From positions 31,490,788 through 31,554,787 of the forward strand of contig OX393581.1 of NCBI GenBank assembly GCA_947652605.1: 64,000 nucleotides of DNA, given 5' to 3'. Of this stretch, positions 1 to 12,791 are shown piece after piece. The stretch comes from Elmis aenea. Lineage: Eukaryota > Arthropoda > Insecta > Coleoptera > Elmidae. How positions within the stretch are numbered: the stretch's first letter is position 1; the number at the start of each line of letters is the position of its first letter. Below the pieces are notes generated by a model. The model did not search any database, was not told the origin of the DNA, and was given only the letters and a program-made list of their open reading frames with translations. A program made the translations under genes and the position numbers.

Positions 1-1608
1 ACACCTAACGCTATAATACATCTCGAAATTTTTATTTACTTATAACCATTTTATTTCAGCTTTTTTTCCCCTTTAAATTTATGGATTAATATTGTTATAC
101 TACGCTGTTATGCAGAACACAAAATTTCTACGTTTCGATAAATCAAACATGCATTTTTCTGAAATTTGTTTTTTTAGGACCTATCGATTATAAAAAAATA
201 AACAAACCGTACCGTATTGATTAAATTTGTGAGTCTTATTACTCATGCGTCAAAAAGAAATTAAGTTGTTCCAAAGATAAACAACACAGGAATAACTTTC
301 ACAACCAACTTATGTTGTGGTGGTGCAGAAAAACTTGTATTTGCAATGTAAAACAATAAGGCATTTTTTATCACAGCACTATATATGTAAATTGCACTGT
401 CTTGTGGAATTTTCATTGCTGTTATTTGATTACGCTAGGCGTTACTATCTTGGGTCTGTCTCTTCAAAGGATTGCCAAAACTCGTGAAATATAAAAGTAT
501 AATAAAATTTTACAATTTTATTGTAAAACTTCAACACTAACTGTTTTCTAATTATCCATTTAACACATACGTATCTTTAGGGGTGTAAAAATTAATTGTT
601 AAAACGTTAAAAGTACGAAAATTTATTATTTTGATGTCCCTTTTAAATCATAATTCTATTATCTGTACAATTTCAGTTGAGAAATACAGCATATTTTGGT
701 ATACTCTAGCAACTCCCAAGGATAATTAGGATTTGGAAGCAATTAAAAACAACTTACACAAATATCATATATTGTTAATAATATTGCATAATGAATTTTG
801 CAATTAAATTAAATTTCATTAAAATATTTCGCTTTTAACATTTTTAATAACTAGGTTTTTCTTATTTATACCACTTTATTAAAACGACCATAACAAAAAC
901 ATCAATTTACAATACACTAACTGTGGTACATCAGACTTTAAAAAACAATGTACAATTTACGACCCATCGCAAAAGAAACAAAAGCCGAACTAGAGACATG
1001 TGCAAGTCTGCCAACTCCACCCTTTTCGTTCTTACTACAAAATTCATTTTGTTTGACAATCGGTCTATCTGGACTCCAGGGCACGGTTCTTATTTGGTCT
1101 AACATTAATCGTACACCAACTTGTTACGAGAGACAAAAACAGAAAAAACAATTGAAAAGCATCTACAAACATAGACAGAGATACGAGTTCTAGTTTTATG
1201 CTACTTATAGTTTAAACAAGACGAAATACGATCGTTTTATTTGTCGTCAATATGCTATTATTACGATCGAAAGTTCTACGAAGGAATTAAAATTAGAAGT
1301 TTCGTAATATTTGCATTATGTCAATGCTGATTGATTGAAAATTCAAGTAAAACTTGAAAACTAAAACGCGTTCATTGATTTCTTAATTAAGAAAGCTACT
1401 AACAAACGACAAGAGACTTGAAACTGGTTGAATATCACAGTTACTATGTGTATAATGTCTAATAAGGGTGTTCAAAAAAGTGGTCCCAAACTTGGGCCAT
1501 TCAAAAAGTCTGCAACAATTGGAAATGTTTTTTATAACCAATTTATCAAAAAATTTAATTCTTAATAAAAATCGGTGCATGGCCTAAAACTAAGTTTAAG
1601 ATGAAAAA
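1..1608. other. AT-rich intergenic stretch
   Basis: No recognisable gene or repeat. An 81-codon open frame at 948-1193 (+) lies in a slightly GC-richer patch but shows no motif I recognise and no conserved-looking domain. A short imperfect palindrome (TGGTCCCAA / CTTGGGCCA) occurs near 1482-1500. Confidence 0.6.
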
Positions 1609-1818
1609 TAGGGGTGGGCGATATCGAATTTATATAGATATATCGAAATATCGACATATCGATATATCGACATAACGAAATTTCGATATAAAAGCGGCGC
1701 GAAGCTAAAAAAAGTGAAAAAAGAGACTGGTGACCTAAAAAAAAAAAAAAAACGCTTCTCGCCCTCAAAATATCGATATCAAAATTATATCGATATATCG
1801 ATACATCACCAACCCCTA
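1609..1818. mobile_element. hAT-type MITE, family A (210 bp)
   Basis: The ends are imperfect inverted repeats starting TAGGGGTGGGCGAT on the left and TAGGGGTTGGTGAT on the right strand. They are flanked by an 8-bp direct duplication with one mismatch (ATGAAAAA at 1601-1608, ATGAGAAA at 1819-1826). An 8-bp duplication and short TIRs are the hAT signature. The interior is full of ATCGATAT-type repeats and has no coding capacity. A truncated relative lies at 34302-34395. Confidence 0.75.
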
Positions 1819-3439
1819 ATGAGAAATACTTTAATAAAAATGCATATGACATAAGATTTTAATGATTTTAGAAATATTCGCAGAAGTAAGGTTTAAAGAG
1901 TTACAAAAAAGTTTATAGGAACAAATTGTTTAGAATTTAAAATGTAGCTTGATAAAAAAATTTACTTTTAAATTTTTATTTTTATCTCATTGTAACATTC
2001 AATAAGTTTGGAACAAATGAAAAAAAAAATTGGAAATTTCTCAATTTTTTTAATTATTGTTAAAACTTGCTACATTGCCTTAAACTAATTGTAAAATGAT
2101 AAAAAGTTTAATTAAAATTCATATTAGAAAACAAGAGTCTCCTATGCATGGATCATTTTCCATAATTTTGTTTTTGTGAATTTATAGTAATTTAAAGACA
2201 AAATGTCGTATGGTGAAGATTTTTCTTAAATATAATGAAATGAACAAATGTGTTTTAAAAAAAAGAGCTGTTTTATGTGTAGAATATTTCGCTACCGGTC
2301 GGACAAATAAAACCAGTATGATGATTTGAGATTAAAAATTAAGACAATTACCTAGACGGACAACAAATAAATAAATCTACCAAAACAAAACAGTCAATAA
2401 GTATAAGATTAGAGCTCAACAGATCCAGTGGAACAAGAATTACGACTGTTGATCGTGGCATTCTAGATAGGGCAACCCTATAATCAGTAAATTACTTGGG
2501 GAGATCCAAATGCATCTTTCATGTGAAACTTTTAATTGGCTCCTACAAGTATTACGTTAACCTCTACTTTATCAATGTAGTAAAACGTAGTGACATGTCA
2601 TTTATCAAGATCAACCACTGTATTAAACACGCATTTGTTAAGAAAATTGTCCTAATGTTTAATAAATTTGTCTCGAAGATACACTCGAACAATGTTAATC
2701 AAATTTATAAATTATTTCAATGTTGTTTAATAAACTAAGTGACATCCAAATGACGTTAGAAACGTGTTTAAGTGAAATTCGCAAGAAAAAAAAAAAACAG
2801 TATTAAACAGGAATGGGGAGTCGGCAGAAAAATTAACGACTCTGGACTCTCGACCATCAACATTTTTGAGCGAATTTAACTTTATTATTTTAAATTACTT
2901 CAAATATTTTCTCAACTTTTCGTGTAGTTTAATATTTACTTGAATACTACATAGATAGCATTTGTTTTTTTTTTCTTCTTATAATATTATCACAAGTACT
3001 CAACTAATTTTGAAAAACATTAGCAACTTGAAAAATTATTTTTGTAAACAAAACCGATTCCAATAATCTTTAAATAATTAAATATTTCGGCGTTGACAAA
3101 TAAGTTTTTTTTTAACACTTACCGTTCATGACCAACTCGTTAAAAAAGTAATTTTTGCTCACATAGCTTGACTTATAGTTTTTTTTTTTTACAAGGGATA
3201 CAAAAATTAAAAGAGGAAACAAATGCTATCCATTCATGTTCATATCTAATGCGACGTCCATAAGAAAATCAAATGTTTAAAAGTGTATATTCAAGTCTAA
3301 GAATGCCACAAAAAAAATGTATACAACTATTTTGTTTGACATGTAATAGGTATTAACACAAAGCATAAAATTAAAATTTTAATTTTAAAAATTAGCAACA
3401 TTTAAAATAAAATATAGCAAAATTTTATATTTTGGTTCT
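1819..3439. other. AT-rich intergenic stretch
   Basis: Nothing recognisable. It contains several A or T homopolymer runs, and an 80-codon frame at 2496-2738 without recognisable motifs. Confidence 0.6.
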
Positions 3440-3574
3440 ATTAAGTAGTTAATTATGCATTTTGCAAAACATCTGAATGCGTCAAATTGAGCCCAATACC
3501 ATATAATTTTTTGCTAATTTAACTGAATATGTGTTAAGCGAAATTCTCCATGGTGGTCCAAACGATCCCCTCTG
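3440..3574. repeat. Eroded right arm of a CAGGGTG-type foldback element
   Basis: Read on the minus strand from 3574, the sequence (TACAGAGGGGATCG, then GACCACCATGG, then a TCGCTTA-like stretch) parallels the ends of the elements at 24007 and 30850, which share ACCATGGGGATCTCGCTTAT. A TA dinucleotide follows at 3575-3576. No matching left arm is visible, so this is a remnant. The inner boundary is approximate. Confidence 0.4.
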
Positions 3575-3576
3575 TA

Positions 3577-6500
3577 TATGCAACCAACTAGGTATTGTAG
3601 TTAACGAGATAATGGTACATTCATCAGAATGATTTTGCTTTCGATTTAGGTGCAAATACTGACTCTTCAAAATATGTGAAGGAAATTAATTACGTTTGTT
3701 CAAACATAACAGCCGGTTCACTCAATAAACAAGAAAACGCCACACTCATCACATTGTCGCAGGGTGTGCTCCATTTTTGATAATGCACGCGCTGAATGTA
3801 TATTCACCGAAAAAAACACGTAAATGACTAACAGGAAATCATCCGAGATGAAATCAATAACAACGAAATCGCAACGTTTGTAGAAAAATAATATCTGCAA
3901 AAGAAAATTGAGAAATAGCGCAAGACACAAAAAAAAACTCAATACAACGTTATTTTATATTCAGTGCAGAAACAATTGCACATCGAGTAAATTGCTTTTT
4001 AAAACAATTTTATAAATTTGTTCAAGGAAGCTGTGCTCTTTCCATGGAATAATATCTAGCTATTACAAATAAAATATGTCTTTTATGAAGTCGTATTTGT
4101 TGAGGTTTGCTGAAGGCGTTTGACAATACCGCGAATGATATTTACTTGCAATATTTACAGTATGCAACACAATTTTTATTGTTTTTTTTTTTTAATTCAA
4201 CAATACGCAGTAATATGTGAATATATACAGTATGCGCCAAAATATGCAGTGCAGAAAATGAAATAGGGGCCTAATATACTTCAAATTTCAAACTTGGTTC
4301 GCCTTCACGACCACTTTCGTATGAGCGGAAATAATACATACCTAATACATAATAACTATGAATACCTACTTTTTCCTCCGTCGAGAAACCTATTTCCAAC
4401 AACAATTGCACAACAGAACTTCCTTTTCTCTGCTTGGAACAAGTACAGCTGGAGCTACGTCGCGTCGACAAACACACATGCACGTTTCAACTGCTTGAGT
4501 TTCAGTACTGTATATTTTGGCGCATACCGTATTTACTTTTTTAAGTCCCCAGACTTTTACACTTAACAGTAAACTGTTCATTGTCCGACTGCTGTTTATT
4601 TGGCTTCGCAAATAAACCTTCCTAATACAAATAAAGAGCAATAAAAACAATATTGTTTCTTATTCTTAAATAAAACACATCTCTTCTTGTTGACTTAATA
4701 ATAATGCACCTTCAGAATTTTGGGATACTGCATTAAGTATGATCGTAATTTTACACTGCGGTCTACATTAGTTATTTCATTAATTAAAATAAGATTTAAC
4801 CGCATTAGGACATAACAGATCACTAAAGGATCTCTTCTTCATCAAAATTCCCCAACAAGCAGTACTACATATCGGCTGTATAACACCTTTGTGATCAAAT
4901 AATCATTAAAAAAATCCTTTAAAAAAATTGGCTGATGTGAAAATCTAATAAAATAATTTCAAATATTATTTTAAAAGTATGTTTTGCATTCACTTTAAGC
5001 GGACAGTTTTGTTTAGTTTTATTGCTTCGGTACAATTAATAAGGTTTTCAACAAATAATAATAAACGCGATTTACGATTCATTTATCCAATGAATAAGCT
5101 ACTAAAGTGGGCTTTTATTAGCTCTTTTACGGTCCGCCAAGCGCCTTACTTCGCCCATAACTAATGCTAAAACTTGCGTTAGCTTCCAAAAACTATCGCC
5201 AGAACTTCGTTCCACTACATATAATCATAAGACAGCTTGATATTTACGCCGAGGCCTGCAATCGGAACAAAAGAGACACTGCAGCACGGCAAACAGCAAG
5301 AAAACAAATGAAATCTGGAAATCATCGACCTTATCGCAATATAACCGTAACGCTCTCCACGGGGGAAGAGGGCTGCGTAATTCAACTATAGACACTCAAT
5401 CTAAAAGACCGTACTGATACAGATCTTAATTTGTTTCATCCCCTATTTATGCGTCATTTGTTTTCTGCGAATTTTCCTCGCCGTTTGCTCAAGGCCCACT
5501 AGTTTATTTTTATTATTTATTTACCCGCGGTATTGAAACTCACGAAAACGGATCATAAAAATCGCTGCGATAAAAACAATACCGATACACAATCACTTTG
5601 AGGGTGAAACGGGGTAAGATTTACTTGACAACCAATCGAGGTGAGTGTTTTTCTTTACTGGAACGAAACACTTTATTTTTTAAAGTCGCGTTATCACTTT
5701 TAGTAATACAAATGGGAAAATTATGAGTGCCAAAATTCTCGAAATTGTACAAATTAATCTGAATTAAGACCGTCAACCGCAATTTTATAAATAGGCCTTA
5801 GTTAAGGAGGTGTTAAATGCGGAACAGAAACGTCTTGAATATTTTATTAGGCGAAAATTCCATTTACTTGAAAAGGAACGTCATTTAAGGGTTTGAATGG
5901 CTGGGGGATGTTTTCTAACACGGCAATAAATGAAAAGCATTTGAATGCACCCTATTTTGAATTGCACCGTTTCTAGTTATATGGGCGCGTGTAAGCATTT
6001 ACTAATTCTGTTATCTACATCTTGAATAATAGCTACAACTGTTCAAAACAAGGGGGGCAAATTTGCTTACTCAATTAAATGTGTGTAAGAGCATTAGAAA
6101 GTGCTGAGATTAGACGTTTACTTGTATTATAAAACAGAACATTAAACGGAGAACGATAATTGCTCAGTTAACAACAAAATAATAAAATAGGTGTTTTGCA
6201 TTCCATTAAATTTAACATAAAGTCGAACGAGTAAGCAATTAAGCATCATGTTTAACAACATAAATTTGTACACTCGCAGCCAATACCATTAACTTAAGCA
6301 ACTTTTTCAAAACGCGAGCATTATTATAATTATTGTAATAATCTAACGTACGCAGTTGGCTAAACTACAAAGAATTTCTTAACAGATGCTTACAAATTTA
6401 AAACGCTACTCGCTTTTGTAAGCTTTTTTGTGCAAAGTCGGAATGATTTCACAAAAACAAAGAACACACAGGTATCCTTTCATGTACAAACAAAAAGTAA

Positions 6501-7327
6501 ACGAACATTCATGCGAATTAAAGAAGTAGGAATATACACATGCACGGTGACATTAAAAACAACTACAAACATGTTTTTGATCTTTTCAACAATTCAAATA
6601 GCTTAATAACAATGTAAAATTCAATCAAAAAAAGGTTTGACAAAACCATGTCACGTATAGTTAAAGTCAAATTTTTACTTTTGTAGTAAAGAGAAATCTT
6701 AGACACATATAGTATTACAGACGTATAAAAAGTCAAATTGTATTAGTAAACATCCTTTTAATCATAACAATTATTGTCGATTGCGAAGCAATTTGCAGTC
6801 GGTCACTGGCAACCTTTAATTATTTTTTTTTAATAGATAATATTTTTTCTCAAACAAAGAGATGATGACTGCATTTTCTTTTATTTTGGTATCCTTCAAG
6901 AACGCCCGAAAATGGTGTTTAAAAATGGTCATTTTTGTGGTCGCATTGTCATGAAACCATCCGAGATAAAAGCGAAACTTCCTTATTTGTCGATGCGTGC
7001 ATTATTTGCGAGTAAAATAGTGCAAAGTTTTTAAAAATCGGTTCAACGGTTTCGGAGTGAAACGCGATAAACGACACACCTGTAATAGCGATTTTCCTTG
7101 AGGTTCGTTCGAAAATTCAAGAACTTGGTGAAGTAGTTCGCGAATAACATTTTTTGTAAAATGTCTTTTGTGACAACAAACTAGTTGGCCGCCTCTGCAT
7201 TATAAGTATTATCATTTGAGATTCTAAGATTTTTTCAATTCATATACCATTCCGCCACGTTATGTATTACTTCAGTTGTATTGATCTTTAACAGAATAGC
7301 ACAGTAACATATTTTTATTGTTTTATT
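3577..7327. other. Intergenic stretch
   Basis: No defensible gene. A CpG-richer patch at about 5120-5400 contains a 75-codon frame with no recognisable domain. At about 6890-7150 the sequence is somewhat GC-richer and reads like an old dispersed repeat (a AAATCGGTTCAACGGTTTCG-like stretch), but I could not assign it to a family. The rest is AT-rich with no structure I can support. Confidence 0.5.
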
Positions 7328-7331
7328 TTAA

Positions 7332-7445
7332 GCCGCGTTGTCCTAGCAATCAACATAGAGAGATTAATAATCTCTCTATGTTGACTGGTCGAGGCGATAC
7401 TACGTTCTACGCCGCGTAAAATACCTGCTGCTAGGAAAACGCGGC
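7332..7445. mobile_element. TTAA-flanked hairpin MITE (114 bp), piggyBac-like
   Basis: TTAA tetranucleotides at 7328-7331 and 7446-7449 flank a 17-bp inverted repeat with one mismatch (GCCGCGTTGTCCTAGCA, against GCCGCGTTTTCCTAGCA on the other strand). TTAA duplication is the piggyBac hallmark. Inside lies a second, perfect palindrome at 7351-7383 with 16-bp arms around one base. No coding capacity. Confidence 0.7.
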
Positions 7446-7489
7446 TTAAACGAACGCTTGGGTAAAGCGATAATTACAACAGTTTACAT

Positions 7490-7653
7490 TTAGGCCCGAT
7501 TGCATAAAAGCCAAACCTGGGATTAAACCCGGGGTTAAACCACGTTAATCCTAGAACTAGGCAAAATCGCAGCATAATTGGCGCTGATATTGCCTGGTTT
7601 TAGGAATTAACTTGTATTTTACCACCAGTGTTACTTTGTGCAATCGGCCCTAA
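7490..7653. mobile_element. Short TIR element (about 164 bp), family unassigned
   Basis: The ends are inverted repeats: TTAGGCCCGATTGCATAAA on the left, TTAGGGCCGATTGCACAAAG on the right read in reverse. I see no clear target duplication outside the termini, so the superfamily stays open. It lies only 45 bp from the preceding TTAA MITE. Confidence 0.6.
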
Positions 7654-10004
7654 GTGAATGATAATATTTTTTTTTACCGAAAGCCTAGTTACGTTGTTTT
7701 TCATTTTAATTTGGCTCTGAACTTTGGACAGCCTATACAAAATTCTGGTATTTACTTCATTTCAACTTATTGTTAGTTATAATTTTTGTCATTACATTAT
7801 TATAAAAATGCTCCAAAAACGTGTACATTTTCCCAGCGGTGGTCCAAGTCTCCATCCAAACTTTGAATGGCGTCCAGTTTGACGACTTCCTGTTAATCAG
7901 AATAACCACTTCAGTACCACATGCAGAGGGTGCTAACTGTTTAGGTCGTAAGATAGTTATTCCATTATCATTTATCACTATCGTAAATTTTATAACCCTA
8001 AGCGGATATTTATAACTTGCATTTCGTCTTTACGACTGGAGACATTTAGCTAAAGTGCATTAAATTACGTTATCTAAAAAATATTTGTCTTAATGCAGTA
8101 ATGGAATGCTTGCAGGGGTAAAAAACGAACTGTATTTATCGGAATAGTATAATACAAAAAATAATTTAACATATTAAAGACGGTTACATTTCAAAATATA
8201 CATCTATGTCATATAGAAATGATTTCTACTAAAAACAAACAAACAATTTTTTTTTATAGTATATGAAGCAGCGCACATTTTTGGACAAATTAAGATGTTT
8301 TCATGGCATGTTAAGTCAAATTACTCCAGTAGAAGTCGACGAACTATAGGTTGCGTATATTTTCCAAGTATAGCAAACTTTAAACTGCCATTATTTTCGC
8401 TACATTAAACTTGTTCAAGAAGATCCTTTCCAAAATTCATTCAAACTTTAAATACATGCACTTATGCATAGTGTTGCTGGTCTAATGATAAGTGCTTTAT
8501 CATTAAACTAGTTAGTTCCACAACAATGAAGCAACTAATTTGCTTAGTTACATTACAAGTAGTGCATTATTATATTTATTATTTGGAGAGTGAGTATACC
8601 ATTTATTATACAGGTATACCTTTGATCGGTCTATTTTTGCTACTAGGCCGATCCTGGGGGCCAAGCTCTAGCTACTCTAGCACTTTTGACATTTTTTTAA
8701 ACCTGCTTATTAAATAATCAGAAAATATATCTTGACCGTGCAAAGATCTCGCATATCGCACAGAACTCTTGTTTTTACTTCTTTTCCATAAGATAGCATG
8801 TGTGAAGATGTCTGATTCTAATCTTGGGCGAAATGCAACTACAAAAGGTAAGGTGCAAGATTTAGTGATTTTACATGTTACCAACTTCTGCTAAAAAAAA
8901 TATCGTACACCGGCTATTTCGTAAAAGCAATGTTATGTAAAGGGATCTTTTACTTTCAGAATATGCAAATTTAATATGAATGAAGTTAAGAAATGTAATT
9001 TTTTGACAAATTTGACTTTCAAAAACGTTTGTTGCTAATAATTATTAGGAAAGCCTACCCGTTTTTCCACTTTATTACTATTGAAACTTTTGCAATTTAT
9101 AAAAACATGAAAAAGGTTTTACAAAAACAATTGTACTTTTTAGCACAGCACAAAAATTCACAATCATATCTGGTTTTCGATAGCGCTCAATAAACTTTCA
9201 ACGATAGAATTTGTTTTGCAAATCGCTAAAAATACATTTCAGAATAAAAATTTTCGAGTCCATTTGCATCAGGCATTTGTATAATTCCACGATAGAACAA
9301 ATATATGGTATATGAAAGGAGAATTTATCCTCGAAAAGTGTACTTAAAAACATATGATTTATTTATCTCGAGAAAAACGTCGCGAGCGACCCGCATCAAG
9401 CAAAAACAACGCTAAAAACCATCAGCAAGAAAACGTAGCTTTTGTCTAAGAAATACGCCGAAACATATTGGGGCAATATTCGAATAAAGATCGACAGGTG
9501 GGTGATGGAAGTATTTTACGCGAGATATTTCTGGCAGTTACGGTAAAACTATGGATATAACACCGCAATAGCTCTCTAGAAATATCCAGAGTATGTTATG
9601 AACTACAAGTATTCTCAACTTTTTGCACTGTATATTGATTTTATTTGTATAGAATTTCATAAACTCAAGGATTAAATTTCACGGAAGGGTAAACTAAACG
9701 ATCTAATATTTAACATGTGGTCGCAAACGATGCTTGGACTAACGGAAACAAACCGGGTTTTGTTTAGATTAATTTAATTGCCTCGGATATGTATTGTACA
9801 AATATTGTGAGAACGAAAGGTTTCGATGTAGTCGAGAAAGATTTCAAGACAATTTAGTTTCATTGGATCTGAAAAAAAATTCGCAAACGTTAAAACCAGT
9901 TTTGCATTTAGGAACACCTAAAACTAAATTATTATAGTTTTTCTTAGTGCGTCCAGAAAATCAGTTGTTTGCAATCAATTTTTAGGCTGAAAATACATCT
10001 TTAC
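7654..10004. other. Intergenic stretch
   Basis: No gene recognised. Small structures include a 9-bp inverted repeat TAATGATAA / TTATCATTA near 8483-8506, and GATCGGTC / GGCCGATC near 8624-8654. A CpG-richer patch lies at about 9370-9560. Short frames at 7757-8015 and 8526-8884 overlap on both strands and show no motif. Confidence 0.5.
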
Positions 10005-10094
10005 TGGCCTAGGCGTAACTTGTTGCCATGGTAATAACTCTAATAACCACTATTTACCGGCCTAGGTCGGAAAGTAGCTGGTTGCCATGGTGAT
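10005..10094. promoter_or_regulatory. Duplicated block with two X-box-like motifs
   Basis: GTTGCCATGGTAAT at 10023-10036 and GTTGCCATGGTGAT at 10081-10094 match the RFX-factor X-box half-site arrangement (GTTGCC, 2-bp spacer, GGYRAY). Each is preceded by GGCCTAGG (10006-10013 and 10060-10067), so the pair arose by local duplication of about 55 bp. RFX X-boxes are known upstream of ciliary genes. No ciliary gene is visible here, and the block may belong to an unrecognised repeat. Regulatory activity is inference. Confidence 0.3.
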
Positions 10095-10864
10095 GAGTTG
10101 TTTTGTTGATTTGCGCTGTCAAACAAGCGTTGTTATAACACCAAGCGAGTTTTCACCTGTAGTTTGTTATAAGTTATTGTTTAATACTCGTAAAGTGTCT
10201 TTACTGGACTCGCATCCTTTCAGGACTCGCCTACGGCTCGTGTAAAAACTGTCTCTAGTCCAGTTAAGTACCACTTTCCGATCTTGTTACGTAAACAACT
10301 ATTTTGTGCGATCGTACTAGAAACACTTGTTTGACGGACGCGTTAGCAACCATAAAGTACTGCATTTGCTGCCCTATCGTTAGCAACGGCCGAAAAAAAA
10401 AATCCGGCCGCTGCAGCGTACGAAAAAGATCATTTGCATTAAACAGAACGGAAAGGGCATGTGCGTGTCTGAATATAAGTTCTCTGAGATTATGGCTTCC
10501 CCGCTAAGGGTAGTGACGTAGAGGTCTTTAGGTTGTTAACTGTCAGGTAGTTTATAACCTAATATTTTCGTGTTGATACTGTTACTGAATACTGAATAAA
10601 AAATTAGTGTTGATTTACGTATGTTCTACGTTATGTAATTAATAATTAATCAACGGTTAAATTTATGAATAAAACGTTACAATCGCACAAACTAAGGTTA
10701 TTTAAATTATGTACAGAATTATGCAAGTACGTTTCCACCGCTAACAGCATACGCCGTCATCTGTCAGTGACAGGATGTCACGTAGTTTCTAAACTATATT
10801 TTTGAAAAATACTAAAAAATTAAATTGTTTTTAATTCGATCGCACAAAAAATGTAATATGCACC
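10095..10864. other. CpG-richer intergenic stretch
   Basis: Between 10095 and 10520 the DNA is richer in GC and CpG than its surroundings. It contains an 8-bp inverted repeat ACTGGACT / AGTCCAGT (about 10213 and 10256). A 67-codon frame at 10304-10507 has no recognisable domain. From 10520 the sequence returns to AT-rich background. Confidence 0.4.
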
Positions 10865-10940
10865 TCGGCCAAAACGTACTTTTTCGTCCTTGCCTGTTGG
10901 CAAACCAGAAGCGGCCAAAAAAGTTACACGTTTTGGCCTT
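10865..10940. repeat. Short inverted repeat with GGCCAAAACGT arms
   Basis: GGCCAAAACGT at 10867-10877 is exactly inverted at 10928-10938, and the pairing continues imperfectly through an ACTTTTT / AAAAAGT stretch. This could be a tiny MITE or a hairpin. No target duplication is obvious. Confidence 0.5.
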
Positions 10941-11343
10941 GATACATAAATAACTATTACTGTTCATATTACGTATTCATGTTTACTAAACCAATCAACT
11001 ATAATTTTATATTTAAAAAGTTTATTATTTTTTAATTAAAAAAAAAAACACCGAAAAGGCTGAACATTTCAAACAAACTATGCATGAAAATGCTGCTACT
11101 CATATCAATTTTGAAAACATTTAATACACTCTAACGCACTGTTCTTGAAAAATTATTGTAATGTCAATTGTTATAAAACTGTCCAACAGTTGATAAAGTT
11201 AATTAGAAAAATGGGACAGCTTATATTTTAGCCAAAAACAATTTTATTTAAACATTTTTCACCTTAACGTTAGATTATTGAATATTCTCATTTTAAGAAA
11301 ACTACAAGAAATTAAGCTACAGTATGTCTTTTACGTCTTATAT
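10941..11343. other. AT-rich intergenic stretch
   Basis: I see no gene or repeat here. It ends at the target duplication of the following hAT element. Confidence 0.6.
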
Positions 11344-11906
11344 GTATCCATCAGCGGCGTGCGGTCCATGGATGCGGTGGATGCGGCGCATCCCCTAAAA
11401 TTCACGTCAAGAATATTTTTATACCGTATCATATTTGAATTTTATGTAGCTTTATTTCGATTTGATTTATTTTTAGTTACGTGTTATGATATAATGTTTT
11501 GCTGCTCGAAAAATTTGCATTAATCCATTTATTTCCAGAGAGCGGTTGACTACTGCGAAATGTGTGCGATTCGTAGCGCTAGCTAGCACATGTGAGCATG
11601 ACTAAGGGATGCGGATTCGGAATTTGCTTCCTTGGCGCATGCGCACTGCGATGCAGTCTATAGTCTATTGCCCGTATCGTTGCGTACTTAAGATCTACGG
11701 TGGATGCGGTAACTCCGTTTGCTTCCATGGGCAGCTCGCACTCGATTAATATTTCCGCACGCTACAAAAATAATCATTTCCGTTGTTTAAGTTTTTTTTT
11801 TACTTTCTTTGAATCAAGCTTCTTCTGTTTAAATCAGCTATACTCTATTTTTAGAGCACTGTTTCGCTACATACAATTTTGATTATTATTTAACACGACC
11901 CTTAAT

Positions 11907-12143
11907 ATGGATAACCAAAGTAACGATGAAACTGTGGTTTATAATAATTGCAATTGTTTGATTGAAAATTTACAAAAAAAAAGGAGATTTGCTTCTCTCC
12001 CGTATAATGAAAAAGAAATTATTGTTAGGAGCTCAAAACCCACACCGATATTAAATATACAGTCAAAAACGAAAACATTTCAAAGATATTTTAATAGAGA
12101 AATATATGAAAAAATTGCGTGGATTTGTGGCTGCTCTCACTAA
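11907..12143 (+). pseudogene. hAT transposase, N-terminal (TTF-finger) fragment
   Basis: This 78-codon frame resembles the start of the ZMYM1-like hAT transposases common in animals. Visible blocks are a basic FASLPYNEKE segment at about residues 28-37, a PTPILNIQSKTKTF segment at about 46-59, then YFNREIYEKIAWICGC at about 61-76, the beginning of the TTF-type zinc-binding region. The frame stops where the next Cys-containing block should follow. Shifted downstream sequence around 12140-12180 still reads LFCW-like, so the stop reflects decay by frameshift. The gene lies on the plus strand inside the element bounded at 11352 and 12783. Family assignment is by recalled motif resemblance, without alignment. 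Confidence 0.7.
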
Positions 12144-12498
12144 CTTATCAAAATTATTCTGTTGGGTGTGCATTTTATTGTCGCAACAAGTACAGCATTC
12201 TGAACCTTATAAACTCTTTCAATTAATACAACTAACTAATCGATTTCGAGATATGGAAAAATTTTAATTTATGAAACTTTTCAACATCAGTAAATTTAAA
12301 GAATATGAAAAGAATTTTCCAGATTTCCTGTTACAATCACTTTAGCTAACTTATGGAAAATACTTAGATTTTATGAAGTTAAAAAGTGAATTAGGACGAC
12401 TTTCATTTAAAATCTATAAATTGCATAAAAAAATTAATTGTGAAAGATGAGCTAAAAGATGTTTTGACAGAAGTATTTAAATTAATACAATTAATTTG

Positions 12499-12714
12499 CA
12501 CTATACCTTCCACCAGCGCATAGGCTGAGCGATCATTTTCGACAATGAGAAGAATAAAAACATTCACCAGAAGCAGCCAAGTGACAATAGACTGTCTGCT
12601 CTCGCTTTAATATCAATTGAAAAAAAAATTAATGCTACATATGAAAAATGCAAAAGATTGTATGATATTGTTTTAGACGAATTTTGTAAAAAAAAGAGCG
12701 TAGAAAAAAATTGA
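12499..12714 (+). pseudogene. hAT transposase C-terminal dimerisation fragment, broken
   Basis: The reading TIPSTSA-stop-AERSFSTMRRIK is the well-known hAT dimerisation motif (normally PSTSAYAERSFS), here with a TAG in place of the tyrosine codon. Downstream, after RSSQ, a frameshift restores an ALALISIEKKI-type stretch and a lysine-rich tail ending at a TGA at 12712-12714. In hAT transposases this domain mediates dimerisation and sits at the C-terminus, which fits its place just before the right TIR. One stop and one frameshift make it non-functional. Confidence 0.8.
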
Positions 12715-12791
12715 ATTTTAAAAAAATAAATTGGTCGTTTTTTGGACAGCATCCCCTGGTTGAAAAGTCACCGCACGCCACTGGTATCCAT

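Larger units (their letters stand above)
11352..12783 (+). mobile_element. Internally deleted hAT element, family B (1432 bp)
   Basis: The termini are CAGCGGCGTGCGGT and, on the opposite strand, CAGTGGCGTGCGGT (one mismatch). An identical 8-bp duplication GTATCCAT flanks both ends (11344-11351 and 12784-12791), which fixes the boundaries. The interior holds only the two ends of a transposase gene: an N-terminal TTF-finger-like segment at 11907-12143 and a broken C-terminal dimerisation segment at 12499-12714. Most of the catalytic region is missing, so it could move only if another copy supplied transposase. GATGCGG motifs are repeated near the left end (GGATGCGG twice within 11369-11392 and again near 11700). 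Confidence 0.9.

Noticed and set aside
4271..4650. Overlapping 70-, 86- and 90-codon frames on both strands
   Set aside because: No motif, and each overlaps another on the opposite strand. They look like chance frames in a slightly GC-richer patch.
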